A stretch of DNA of 13,432 nucleotides from an uncultured Slackia sp. (GCA_900553655.1 USEQ01000007.1:1-13432); one strand, 5' to 3'; counted from the stretch's first letter, positions 1 to 8,720 are shown. The notes: generated by a model from the letters alone, not told the origin. Program-made: numbers and translations.

Positions 1-11
1 GGAGACCCGAC

Positions 12-53
12 ATGAACGAAGAACTCACAAACGACGAGGTGGAAATCGACCTT
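12..53 (+). CDS. Possible N-terminus of a Wzz-like chain-length determinant, cut off after about 14 codons
   Basis: A GGAGA ribosome binding site at 1-5 stands seven bases before an ATG at 12. The frame reads MNEELTNDEVEIDL and then runs into AT-rich sequence of a different character and stops at 111-113. A short acidic N-terminus ending in EIDL is common at the start of Wzz/chain-length-determinant proteins of polysaccharide loci, just before their first membrane helix; this is a resemblance from memory over a very short stretch. The opposite strand downstream encodes an AbiEii fragment whose expected ending is lost exactly here, so I read base ~53 as a junction. It could equally be any gene start. 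Confidence 0.3.
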
Positions 54-244
54 GTATCCTTTGTTTTTCTTAAAAGGGATTTTAGCTCTTCCGATGCTTT
101 TAAAAATTCCTGAATATCCTCGCGCTGAAAAAGTCTGGTAACATCATAAATATGACGTACTTTATTTCCTAATGTTCCACATATTGCATGTCTTTTAACT
201 GACATCACCTTATCAAGAAATGTACGTTCAATAGCCAACACATC
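54..244 (-). pseudogene. Fragment of AbiEii-family nucleotidyltransferase toxin (C-terminal part)
   Basis: Minus-strand translation with no start codon inside the fragment reads VLAIERTFLDKVMSVKRHA, then GNKVRHIYDVTRLFQ, then a charged C-terminal helix ending LLRKTKDT. The ERTFxDK segment and the RHxYDxxRL segment are hallmark regions of the AbiEii/DUF1814 family, the nucleotidyltransferase toxin of type IV AbiE toxin-antitoxin and phage-abortive systems. Family members are usually about 230-300 residues, so only roughly the last quarter is present. The upstream part is separated by what looks like an insertion-sequence end near 245. The last residues before base 54 turn into a serine-rich run that does not fit the family, marking a second break. 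No AbiEi antitoxin is visible. The fragment cannot be a working toxin as it stands. Confidence 0.65.
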
Positions 245-530
245 TGTTCCTTGAAAACTAAATAGTAAAAATATACAATTTTGTGCGACAAATATCGGCA
301 CTATATACACTTGACAAAGTGGCCAAAATTTGCGGCGAAGCCTTTTGAATATACACTTTCAGGAGGTACGCTATGAATTATTCTGATTTAATTACCCTTA
401 TTTTGACACAACTGCGAACCCACGTTAATTCAGACCAGTTTCTTGAGCAGTTCCGACGCTCAAAAGCATTTGTAAGACACCGCAAGCTTACATTAAAGCA
501 GGTAGTTGCCTATCTTATCTATTCCAAAAA
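245..530 (+). mobile_element. Left-end fragment of an IS4-like insertion sequence
   Basis: The stretch begins where the AbiEii frame loses its family match (about 245). It holds an AT-rich leader of about 128 bp and then the transposase start at 373. The leader contains a 10-bp direct repeat ATATACACTT (303-312 and 349-358). The right end and its terminal inverted repeat are absent, because the transposase is cut near 530, so neither the element's boundary nor a target-site duplication can be confirmed. The left boundary is inferred only from where the toxin homology stops. Confidence 0.45.
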
Positions 531-558
531 GCGCTCAAGTCCTGGTCTTACATCATGA
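373..558 (+). pseudogene. N-terminus of an IS4-family DDE transposase, truncated
   Basis: A strong AGGAGG ribosome binding site at 361-366 precedes the ATG by six bases. The protein opens with MNYSDLITLILTQLRTHV and contains QFRRSKAFVRHRKLTLKQVVAYLIYS (residues about 26-51), the arginine-rich N-terminal segment followed by a hydrophobic helix typical of IS4-family transposases, which normally exceed 400 residues. Genuine transposase sequence ends at about 530. The rest of the 61-codon frame reads antisense through the neighbouring sugar transferase and stops at 556-558. No DDE catalytic residues are present, so the product is inactive. The truncation is more likely an assembly break at a repeated element than a biological deletion. 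Confidence 0.7.
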
Positions 559-944
559 CGATGGTGCTGTTCTTCGTTATATCTTGCAAGATATCTTACA
601 AGCAATGGACGCGGTCCAATAATTGCCATATCACCTTTCAAAATATTGATAAGTTCTGGCAATTCATCTAATGAAGAAGCACGTAAAAACTTGCCATATT
701 TATTCAACCGTAATTCGTCAGGAAGAAGATTTCCATCTTTATCCTTCTTATCGCTCATTGTTCTGAACTTAATCAATTTAAAAATCTTTTCAGCTTTTCC
801 AGGCCGTTCCTGGGTAAAAAATGGGTTTCCGCCCATAAACACAGTCCCCAATATTATAAGAATCAAAAGAACTGGTGAAAGAACAATTAGCGCGCATAAG
901 CTTAAAATAAAATCAATTCCTCGTTTAAAATATTTCGCGTACAC
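519..944 (-). CDS. PglC-like initiating phosphoglycosyl transferase (bacterial sugar transferase), C-terminus lost
   Basis: This monotopic membrane enzyme transfers a sugar-1-phosphate from a UDP-sugar to undecaprenyl phosphate, the first membrane step of capsule, O-antigen or glycoprotein glycan assembly. Residues 7-35 form the hydrophobic re-entrant helix. They are followed by QERPGK (45-50), LIKFRTM (57-63), the catalytic Asp93-Glu94 in SLDELPELINILKGD, and GPRPL (110-114). The start is a GTG at 944 with GGAG about nine bases upstream. The family is usually about 200 residues. Here homology runs to DVRPGL (residue 136, base 537), after which the frame reads five unrelated residues to a stop at 519, so the end of the enzyme is missing. 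It lies 26 bp after the aminotransferase, presumably in one operon. Confidence 0.9.
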   Translation of the reverse strand: MYAKYFKRGIDFILSLCALIVLSPVLLILIILGTVFMGGNPFFTQERPGKAEKIFKLIKFRTMSDKKDKDGNLLPDELRLNKYGKFLRASSLDELPELINILKGDMAIIGPRPLLVRYLARYNEEQHHRHDVRPGLERFLE

Positions 945-970
945 TTTTGATGCTCCATTTTTTATTTAGT

Positions 971-2278
971 TTATTCAAAGCAAGCACGAATTACAGCAAT
1001 AATCTCATCCTGCTGCACCGCCGTCATCTTATTGTCACTTGGCAGACAAAGACCTCTCGCAAAAATATCCATTCCAATATCAATTGGTTTTCCATCCACC
1101 TTACTCAACATTCCACCAGCAATATAAGCATTTGTCTTTGCTCTACCATTTCCTTCTCTTGTCACAAATCCATTCATTCTATAGATCGGCTGCATATGCA
1201 TTGGTTTCCAGATTGGACGTCCTTCTGCATTAATACTGCTGATTGCGTCTAAAATCTCTGTAGGACAGCTTTTTCCTGCTTCTGGTGTGTAAAGTACATC
1301 ACACTCTCCTCTCGCCTGCTTGCACATTGCTTCTTCATCAATGATCATGCAGGATAACCAGAAATTAGGTTCACTGTTATTTTCATCATATGGATTCATT
1401 TTCACAGGAAGGTCTTTGAATCCTTCTTTATATCTTTCATAAATTGCTTTCTTCTGTGAAATGTGCTCCTCCAGATGAGGGAACTGATTTCTAACTACAC
1501 CAGCAATCACATTGCTCATTCTGTAGTTATAGCCAAGTTCTTCATGCTGATACCACGGTGCATTCTCTCTGGCCTGTGTAGACCATTTACGAACCTTATT
1601 TGCTGCATCTTCGCTATCTGTAAGAAGCATTCCTCCTGAAGAACCTGTAATAATTTTATTTCCATTAAAGGAAATTGCATTATATGTACCAAAAGTTCCA
1701 GTTTGTACACCTTTGTAAGTTGCTCCCAGAGATTCTGCAGCATCTTCAATGATTGTTGCACCATGTTTCTCACAAATTGCTTTAATCTCATCTACTTTTC
1801 CCGGAGTTCCATAGAGATGGGCAACTACTACTACTTTTGTGTCCGGATAAATCTGGAATGCTTTTTCCAGTGCTGCCGGATCCATATTCCAGATGTCATA
1901 CTCTGTATCAATGAATACCGGCTCCCCACCTTCATAGACGACAGGGTTTACAGTTGCGTCGAAGGTCATATCAGAACAGAATACTTTCTTTCCTTCCAGT
2001 GCGCCATGTCCCACTTTCGGCATTCCATATGCTTCTATACCTGCCAGTTTCATTGCCAGATGCAGGGATGCAGTTCCTGCTGATAATGCAACTGCATATT
2101 TACATCCGATGTATTCACATGCCAGTCTTTCTACTTCATTGATGTTTTTGCCTACTGTGGGCATCCAGTTTGTCTCGTATGCCTCTTTTACATATTCAAT
2201 CTCCGGGCCATGCATGGTAGGACTGCTTAACCATATTTTGGATTCAAATTTCTCAAATTTGTTATCTTCTTTAAACAT
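971..2278 (-). CDS. DegT/DnrJ/EryC1 (PglE-like) UDP-sugar aminotransferase
   Basis: This PLP-dependent enzyme would aminate a nucleotide-activated 4-keto-6-deoxy sugar using glutamate, as PglE does in bacillosamine synthesis. It is complete at 435 residues, somewhat longer than the usual 370-400. The N-terminus (KIWLSSPTMHGPEIEYVKEA) and SAGTASLHLAM (66-76) are typical of this sub-family. EDAAESLGA (178-186) supplies the Asp179 that binds the PLP ring nitrogen, and SFNGNK (203-208) supplies the Schiff-base lysine, Lys208. An AAGGAG ribosome binding site lies about six bases before the ATG. The gene starts 58 bp after the dehydratase and ends 26 bp before the phosphoglycosyl transferase. The set matches dehydratase, aminotransferase and initiating transferase of a di-amino sugar pathway. 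The exact sugar cannot be told from sequence alone. Confidence 0.92.
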   Translation of the reverse strand: MFKEDNKFEKFESKIWLSSPTMHGPEIEYVKEAYETNWMPTVGKNINEVERLACEYIGCKYAVALSAGTASLHLAMKLAGIEAYGMPKVGHGALEGKKVFCSDMTFDATVNPVVYEGGEPVFIDTEYDIWNMDPAALEKAFQIYPDTKVVVVAHLYGTPGKVDEIKAICEKHGATIIEDAAESLGATYKGVQTGTFGTYNAISFNGNKIITGSSGGMLLTDSEDAANKVRKWSTQARENAPWYQHEELGYNYRMSNVIAGVVRNQFPHLEEHISQKKAIYERYKEGFKDLPVKMNPYDENNSEPNFWLSCMIIDEEAMCKQARGECDVLYTPEAGKSCPTEILDAISSINAEGRPIWKPMHMQPIYRMNGFVTREGNGRAKTNAYIAGGMLSKVDGKPIDIGMDIFARGLCLPSDNKMTAVQQDEIIAVIRACFE

Positions 2279-2336
2279 TTTTCTCCTTTTGTATCTGTCT
2301 GTGAATTAAAATGTCCTGTGTATCAGATTTACGGCA

Positions 2337-2729
2337 TTACGCAGGATGGTAGGTAGTCACAACCTTCTGCACTCTGTCCTTGATATCGTCTTTATTCTTA
2401 TAAGCTGCCACCAGAAGTCCCTCCAGCTCTTCCAGGAATTCTTCCACGTCAAATGGAATCGGACAGCCGATATGGATCAGGTCGTTTTTGGTTTTCTTCA
2501 GACCTTCTTCTGCCATCAGTTTCTCTTCGTACAGTTTCTCGCCCGGGCGTAAGCCTGTGTATGTCAGTTTAATATCTACATTCGGTTTGAACCCTGACAG
2601 TCTGATCAGGTTTCTTGCCAGTGTATCGATCTTCACCGGTTCTCCCATGTCAAGTACGAAGATTTCGCCGCCTTTGGCATAGGTTCCTGCCAGGAGTACC
2701 AGGCTTACCGCTTCCGGAATGGTCATGAA
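2337..2729 (-). CDS. C-terminal part of a FlaA1/CapD-type UDP-GlcNAc 4,6-dehydratase (PglF-like), 5' end lost
   Basis: The real fragment begins at FMTIPEAVSLVL, which in this family follows a tyrosine in the dehydratase domain, and continues with GGEIFVLDMGEPVKI, LIRLSGF, and the highly conserved TGLRPGEKLYEE. It runs 130 residues to a TAA at 2337. Upstream of base 2729 the open frame continues to 2822, but those 31 residues do not belong to the family; they are the antisense of a permease C-terminus. The full proteins are usually about 600 residues with four N-terminal membrane helices, so most of the gene is missing. The enzyme converts UDP-GlcNAc to the 4-keto-6-deoxy sugar that the downstream aminotransferase would use. 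Confidence 0.87.
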   Translation of the reverse strand, partial: FMTIPEAVSLVLLAGTYAKGGEIFVLDMGEPVKIDTLARNLIRLSGFKPNVDIKLTYTGLRPGEKLYEEKLMAEEGLKKTKNDLIHIGCPIPFDVEEFLEELEGLLVAAYKNKDDIKDRVQKVVTTYHPA

Positions 2730-2730
2730 A
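2721..2730. other. Junction between AT-rich glycan locus and GC-rich chromosomal region
   Basis: Both flanking genes are cut at the same ten bases (GGTCATGAAA): the minus-strand dehydratase loses its family match upstream of 2729, and the plus-strand permease tail begins to match at about 2725. Codon choice changes from AT-rich to strongly GC-rich third positions across this point. Two real genes truncated head-on with no spacer is what an assembly join or an illegitimate recombination gives; I favour an assembly join. Confidence 0.8.
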
Positions 2731-2814
2731 GACGGAACGAAAATCGTAAGGCCCATCGTCATCGTGGTGCTAGGACTGCTTTTTGCAAAAGTGCTGTTTG
2801 ACCTGATGGCGTAA
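2725..2814 (+). pseudogene. Last 29 codons of a TauE/SafE (TSUP) family permease
   Basis: The plus-strand frame reads MKDGTKIVRPIVIVVLGLLF and then AKVLFDLMA before a TAA at 2812-2814. A short charged loop, then an Arg-Pro before the final hydrophobic helix, ending in a Lys-Leu-x-Asp-Leu type tail, is how sulfite exporter TauE/SafE proteins end. That family exports sulfoacetate, sulfite or other organic anions. Everything upstream is replaced by the glycan locus, so the ATG at 2725 is probably an internal methionine, not a start. It converges on the next gene, with 13 bp between the stop codons. The family call rests on one helix. Confidence 0.6.
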
Positions 2815-2827
2815 AACCGCACAAGCC

Positions 2828-3205
2828 TTAGACGAACTTACCGATAAGAAATCCCGCGATAACGCCAACCATGGCGACGAGAACCGTGAACACGCTCACG
2901 AGCCAATCGTGGCGACGGTCTTCTTTTCGATGGCGCTCTACGCGAAGGACCTCGGCCCGTTCTTCATCCACTATGCCGAGATACGAATACCCTTTTGCCA
3001 AAACTTCGACCACATAGGGATTGTTGTCCTTATACATGGCCCCGATCATGCCCATCTGATCAAGGCGGCGCATGGCGGAGCCTGCTTCGGTGTCACGCTT
3101 CACGAACGCAAGCGGACCCTGCTTTCGTTCTTGACGGCGAGCGGTTTCCAGCTGAATCAGCCGGCGAAGAACCTTCTCGTCATATGCGCTCAACCTGTCT
3201 TGCAT
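2828..3205 (-). CDS. Hypothetical protein with a C-terminal membrane anchor
   Basis: This is a complete 125-residue frame that I do not recognise as a named family. Residues 1-30 are charged and helical. Residues about 44-77 (MRRLDQMGMIG, then PYVVEVLAKGYSYLG) have the look of a winged-helix wing and recognition region, though this is only a pattern impression. Residues 80-100 are very rich in Arg, Glu and His, and 101-123 form one strong transmembrane helix ending IGKFV. This predicts a tail-anchored protein with its N-terminus in the cytoplasm. The ATG at 3205 has GGGAG about ten bases upstream. It lies 134 bp downstream of ligA on the same strand and may have its own promoter there. Confidence 0.75.
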   Translation of the reverse strand: MQDRLSAYDEKVLRRLIQLETARRQERKQGPLAFVKRDTEAGSAMRRLDQMGMIGAMYKDNNPYVVEVLAKGYSYLGIVDEERAEVLRVERHRKEDRRHDWLVSVFTVLVAMVGVIAGFLIGKFV

Positions 3206-3255
3206 GGCATACCCACTCCCATCGTGCCTATGCGATCAACTTGTTTCGAATGTGT

Positions 3256-3261
3256 AGTATA
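3256..3261 (-). promoter_or_regulatory. Candidate -10 box for the small membrane-anchored protein
   Basis: The minus strand reads TATACT in the 134-bp gap after ligA, which would place a start site about 43 bp before the ATG at 3205. No good -35 hexamer is found 16-18 bp upstream, so this is weak. Confidence 0.22.
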
Positions 3262-3339
3262 GCGCAGCATGCCAGGCACGGGACGGATTGCCCCGAACGA
3301 ATGGCGCTGCCGACTCCTTTCGTAAAACCACTCGCCGAA

Positions 3340-5571
<2,232 letters not shown>

Positions 5572-6426
5572 TCACAGAGGAACCCGATTCAGCACCACGT
5601 CCATGTCTGCTTCGGATATTCCCCCGTTTTCCACCAAATCGCTCAGGTATTGCTCGAAATAATCTCGCGGGGCAAGTCCTTGCGCATCGAGGACTTCAGC
5701 ATCTGCGCCCGCATCGACAAGAAGAGCAATCACGCCCGCCGTGTAGTCGACACGGTCATATGCGTTTGACGAATCAGGGCTCCAAAGACCCCTTGCCACC
5801 CAATGAAGCGGCGTCGTGCCGGAGCCGGATACGCTTGAGCAGTCGGGGTCGGCCCCAAACTCCAAAAGAACACGAAGCAATTCGCACGAAACAACAGGGC
5901 TTTGAACGGCCGCAAGAAGGACGTACTCCTCCTCATCCGCTCGGTCAGGGTCAGGAATGGGCCTGTTAAGATCGACCGCGAAACCCTGCGATTCCGCCCA
6001 CAAAAGCACAGCACGGAGACATTCAGCATCGTTGTACGAAACGGCCTCCCACACCAGGCTTTCGTACGAGCCTTCTCCGCTCAAGGCGATCGAGCCATCC
6101 GACGATTCAAGCGCACATCGCAGCCTTGCTTCGTCGTGGGAAACAATGGCATTCATGCAGGATTCGTAGTCAGATGAAGAGTACAAACCGGGGAAGAAGA
6201 CCACCGCGAGAAAAATCAGAACGGGAATGCTTACGGCGTAAAGAGCGATCGGAATGGCAGCGAGCCACCCAAGCCTTTTTCCCTGCATAGCGCGACGCTT
6301 CCGCCGGAGAAAGAATACGATGCTCAGGACTGTCGCAGCCACGAAGCAGCCGAGCGCCACGAATCCGACAACAAGAAAAAACACTCCGAGCGCCATCATC
6401 GCCGAGAAAAGAAGCGTGAAACCCAT
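5572..6426 (-). CDS. Membrane-anchored ankyrin-repeat protein
   Basis: The 284-residue product has two hydrophobic segments (about 4-40 and 52-80) separated by a basic loop RRKRRAMQGKR, then a soluble domain. The soluble part has degenerate ankyrin-type repeats: LLRVLLEFGADPD (183-195) followed by GTTPLHWVARG (203-213), then GVIALLVDAGADAEVLDAQGL (231-251). Ankyrin repeats bind other proteins, and no partner is evident. The chosen ATG at 6426 has AGGGGG nine bases upstream; the longer frame to 6513 would add an arginine-rich stretch before the first helix and has no support. It sits 102 bp after the HdeD-family gene and 90 bp before ligA. The acidic, low-complexity stretch DPDRADEEEY (159-168) separates the first helical part from the clear repeats. 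Function unknown. Confidence 0.82.
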   Translation of the reverse strand: MGFTLLFSAMMALGVFFLVVGFVALGCFVAATVLSIVFFLRRKRRAMQGKRLGWLAAIPIALYAVSIPVLIFLAVVFFPGLYSSSDYESCMNAIVSHDEARLRCALESSDGSIALSGEGSYESLVWEAVSYNDAECLRAVLLWAESQGFAVDLNRPIPDPDRADEEEYVLLAAVQSPVVSCELLRVLLEFGADPDCSSVSGSGTTPLHWVARGLWSPDSSNAYDRVDYTAGVIALLVDAGADAEVLDAQGLAPRDYFEQYLSDLVENGGISEADMDVVLNRVPL

Positions 6427-6528
6427 GACTCCCGTCCCCCTATTTCGTCGCCACCGCAGCCGCCTTCTGAAAGAATCCGGCAGAACCGAGCACGACAGGC
6501 CAGGCGTCAACACGTCGCGCCAGAGCGG

Positions 6529-7119
6529 CTACCAGAGCGTGTTGGTGCGGTCACGCCCGATAGGAAGGCTGAAGATAACCATGTCGACAGCATGAACGCA
6601 GGCAAACAGGCCGATAAAGACGCCTAGATAGGCGGGCCATACACACAGCAGAGCCCCCAGAACGACCTCCGCAATGCCGGATATCCCCAAAAGGCCCCCC
6701 ATGCCTGCGCCCACCGCGAAGAATCGCCGCGCGGCCACAAGCTGAACGACGCCGAAAAGAACGGCGCCCAAACCGAGCATCCATCCTATAAAAACAACGC
6801 CCAGCATGGGGAAAAAGAGTAGGACGCCCCCGAAAACCATAAGCATGACAGCAAAGAAGAAACTCCAGCCGCTCTGTTCGAAAAGCGTGTTGCGGGAACG
6901 AAGGTAAGACATCAGATTGATAGCGCCCGCGACGATGATCAGCACGGCCGCAAGAACGTTAAACCCCATAAGAACCTCAAGCGGGCAGAAAATGCAAATC
7001 AGGCCGAAAACAAGCAAAAGCACGCCCGAAAGCAGCTGCATCCAATTCACCGACCCGCCGCTGCGGCCGGGTCGAAATTCATCGCGCGAGTCCATGAGCT
7101 CAATGGGAATGTTGCTCAT
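6529..7119 (-). CDS. HdeD/DUF308-family membrane protein
   Basis: A 196-residue integral membrane protein. After a 26-residue cytoplasmic N-terminus (MSNIPIELMDSRDEF) come six predicted helices in three hairpins: about 27-46, 50-70, 84-103, 107-128, 139-160 and 163-184. Short glycine- and proline-containing turns (FCPLEVLMGF, FFPMLGVVFIG, VWPAYLGVFIG) repeat at equal spacing, the internal pattern of the HdeD/DUF308 family. HdeD of E. coli is linked to acid resistance, but most members have no known role. The ATG at 7119 lies one base after the stop of the hydrate dehydratase, and its AAGGAAA ribosome binding site is inside that gene's last codons, so translation is probably coupled. The longer frame upstream overlaps the previous gene and is rejected. 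Confidence 0.88.
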   Translation of the reverse strand: MSNIPIELMDSRDEFRPGRSGGSVNWMQLLSGVLLLVFGLICIFCPLEVLMGFNVLAAVLIIVAGAINLMSYLRSRNTLFEQSGWSFFFAVMLMVFGGVLLFFPMLGVVFIGWMLGLGAVLFGVVQLVAARRFFAVGAGMGGLLGISGIAEVVLGALLCVWPAYLGVFIGLFACVHAVDMVIFSLPIGRDRTNTLW

Positions 7120-7120
7120 C

Positions 7121-8107
7121 TCAGTTTCCTTCTTTCTGAAGTTTGCGCACGAGCACCGAAACGGCCGGGGCAAGGTAGCTCAAGACATCTTCGGCAGTCA
7201 CGCAGGCCTCCCCCAAATCGACCGACGCCAAAACCCCTGCACGAGCATGAACGAACGTCCCGGCAACGCAGGCGTCGTACGCGCTGACCCCCTGCGCCAG
7301 CAAAGCCCCTATTACTCCCGCAAGAATATCACCGGTTCCCGCTTTGGCAAGGGCGGGTGTTCCTTGATACAAAGCCGAAATGTCACGATCGCTTTCCTCG
7401 TCGCCCGATGCGATGAAGGTATCGGGGCCTTTAAGCACGCACACTACGCCGAAAGCCCGCGAGAGCGCAAGCGCCATTTCTTGAGGAGTGGAATTGCCCG
7501 CAAACGCACGAGCCCCTCGTGCCGCGAATTCCTTCGCATCATGCGCAGACCCCAGAACGCCGCGCGAAGCCGTCTCCTCAAGGGCAATCTGTTCGTGAAG
7601 GGCCTGCAGCATCCGAAGCGCCTCACCGCCATGCGGAGTCACCACCGTAGGAAGCCCCTCGACGAAACGCCTTTTCAAAGCCGCCAGGCCAGCGGGTGTG
7701 CCAAGGGCCGCAAGCCCTCCGCCGTCCACAAGCACGGGAGCATCGGTGGACTCGAGCACATCCACCACCAAACGCAGCTCTTCTTGGGTACCCCTCATGC
7801 CGCAGCCGACAACCGCCGCGAGCGGATGGCGTTCGTCTTGGCTGTGAGAGCCGCTTGCGTAGTCGCTCGCAGGAAGCGTCACCACCGAAGGCTGCACCGC
7901 ATGAAGAATACGCGCCGCCTCTTCGCACACGTACGCCCTGACATACCCCGCGCCCATCCTATTCGCCGCCGAAACCGCGAGAATCGCAGCCCCCACGAAA
8001 GCCTCGCTTCCCACCACGAGCTCGCACACGCCGCGCGTGTACTTGTTGTCATCGAGGCGAGGGAACGGCAAAGCCCTCGCTGCTTTTTTCGACGTGATCG
8101 ACTTCAT
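7121..8107 (-). CDS. nnrD: ADP-dependent NAD(P)H-hydrate dehydratase, stand-alone
   Basis: This enzyme repairs hydrated NADH and NADPH, using ADP (or ATP) to drive dehydration of the S epimer. The 328-residue product has the ribokinase-like fold of the family: an N-terminal NKYTRG...GAAILAVSAANRMGAGYV (21-55), VVGCGM (99-104), VLVDGGGLAAL (125-135), TPHGGEALRM (157-166), VLKGPDTFIA (224-233), and the nucleotide/catalytic loop KAGTGDILAGVIGALLAQG (255-273) with Asp260. The NAD(P)H-hydrate epimerase domain (NnrE), often fused at the N-terminus, is missing. I chose the ATG at 8107, with AAAGG about nine bases upstream; a GTG at 8116 would add three residues. It follows acpS by 16 bp, an arrangement common in bacteria. 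Confidence 0.93.
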   Translation of the reverse strand: MKSITSKKAARALPFPRLDDNKYTRGVCELVVGSEAFVGAAILAVSAANRMGAGYVRAYVCEEAARILHAVQPSVVTLPASDYASGSHSQDERHPLAAVVGCGMRGTQEELRLVVDVLESTDAPVLVDGGGLAALGTPAGLAALKRRFVEGLPTVVTPHGGEALRMLQALHEQIALEETASRGVLGSAHDAKEFAARGARAFAGNSTPQEMALALSRAFGVVCVLKGPDTFIASGDEESDRDISALYQGTPALAKAGTGDILAGVIGALLAQGVSAYDACVAGTFVHARAGVLASVDLGEACVTAEDVLSYLAPAVSVLVRKLQKEGN

Positions 8108-8123
8108 GGCGCGCACCTTTCAC

Positions 8124-8636
8124 TCATCGCTCGTGAACCTCGGTCGCTTTTTGCGCCGTTGCGCTACCGAGGTCATCGAGCATGCCCCGCATCTCTTTGA
8201 ACTGCTGGGCGAGTTCGGCCTTGACATCGCGTCGGCGTTCGCGCTCCACCTGAGAAGCCTCGGTGATGGCAACGGCGTTGGCTACGGCAACGCTGTGCGT
8301 ATAGGTGAGAGAAAGCGGGATATCAAGAACGCCCTGGTCTTTCGCCCTTGTCGCCGCTTGCCCATGCAAGGCGACGGCGGGCTTCCCCCGGCTATCGCGC
8401 ACAACCTCGACATCGGTCATGCGCATACCGTCTACGAGAATGCCCGAGCCAAGCGCCTTGCACACCGCCTCTTTGGCCGCGAAGCGCGCGGCATAATGCG
8501 TCGTAGGGTTCGCCTTGGACTCGCAGTAGGCGCGTTCGCCTTCGGTAAAAACCTTCGCGGCGAACGAGGGCGTGCGCTCCATCACACGACGCATGCGCGC
8601 GATTTCTACGATATCAACGCCGAGGCCGACCGTCAT
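8124..8636 (-). CDS. acpS: Holo-[acyl-carrier-protein] synthase AcpS with C-terminal extension
   Basis: AcpS transfers the 4'-phosphopantetheine arm of coenzyme A to a serine of acyl carrier protein, switching on fatty acid synthesis. Key residues are in place: GLGVDIVEIARM (4-15) with Mg-binding Asp8, ARFAAKEAVCKALGSG (50-65) with Glu56, and LSLTYTHSVAVANAVA (108-123). The product is 170 residues, whereas the family is normally about 120-125. Residues after about 126 form a charged, probably coiled helix (ERERRRDVKAELAQQFKEM) ending at EVHER. I chose the ATG at 8636, six bases after AAAGGA; an ATG at 8642 sits directly on that ribosome binding site. A TACAAT hexamer about 27 bp upstream could be a -10 box, but it lacks a clear -35. 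Confidence 0.93.
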   Translation of the reverse strand: MTVGLGVDIVEIARMRRVMERTPSFAAKVFTEGERAYCESKANPTTHYAARFAAKEAVCKALGSGILVDGMRMTDVEVVRDSRGKPAVALHGQAATRAKDQGVLDIPLSLTYTHSVAVANAVAITEASQVERERRRDVKAELAQQFKEMRGMLDDLGSATAQKATEVHER

Positions 8637-8720
8637 AAACATTCCTTTCGTCTTTTCGCCATTGTACTCCAGACAAAAGGAACGACCTGCAGAGACAGGC
8701 GAAAAACGACTTCCTGAAAA

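Noticed and set aside
54..244. A functional AbiE abortive-infection defence system
   Set aside because: Only the toxin's C-terminal part is present, broken at both ends, and no antitoxin is visible.
1..2729. Glycan genes plus toxin and IS read as a novel defence or glycan island beside housekeeping genes
   Set aside because: Every component is truncated at a junction, so the co-location is probably an assembly artefact rather than a biological linkage.
6917..8200. 427-codon plus-strand open frame opposite nnrD and the HdeD gene
   Set aside because: It spans two well-supported opposite-strand genes and reads as basic low-information sequence.
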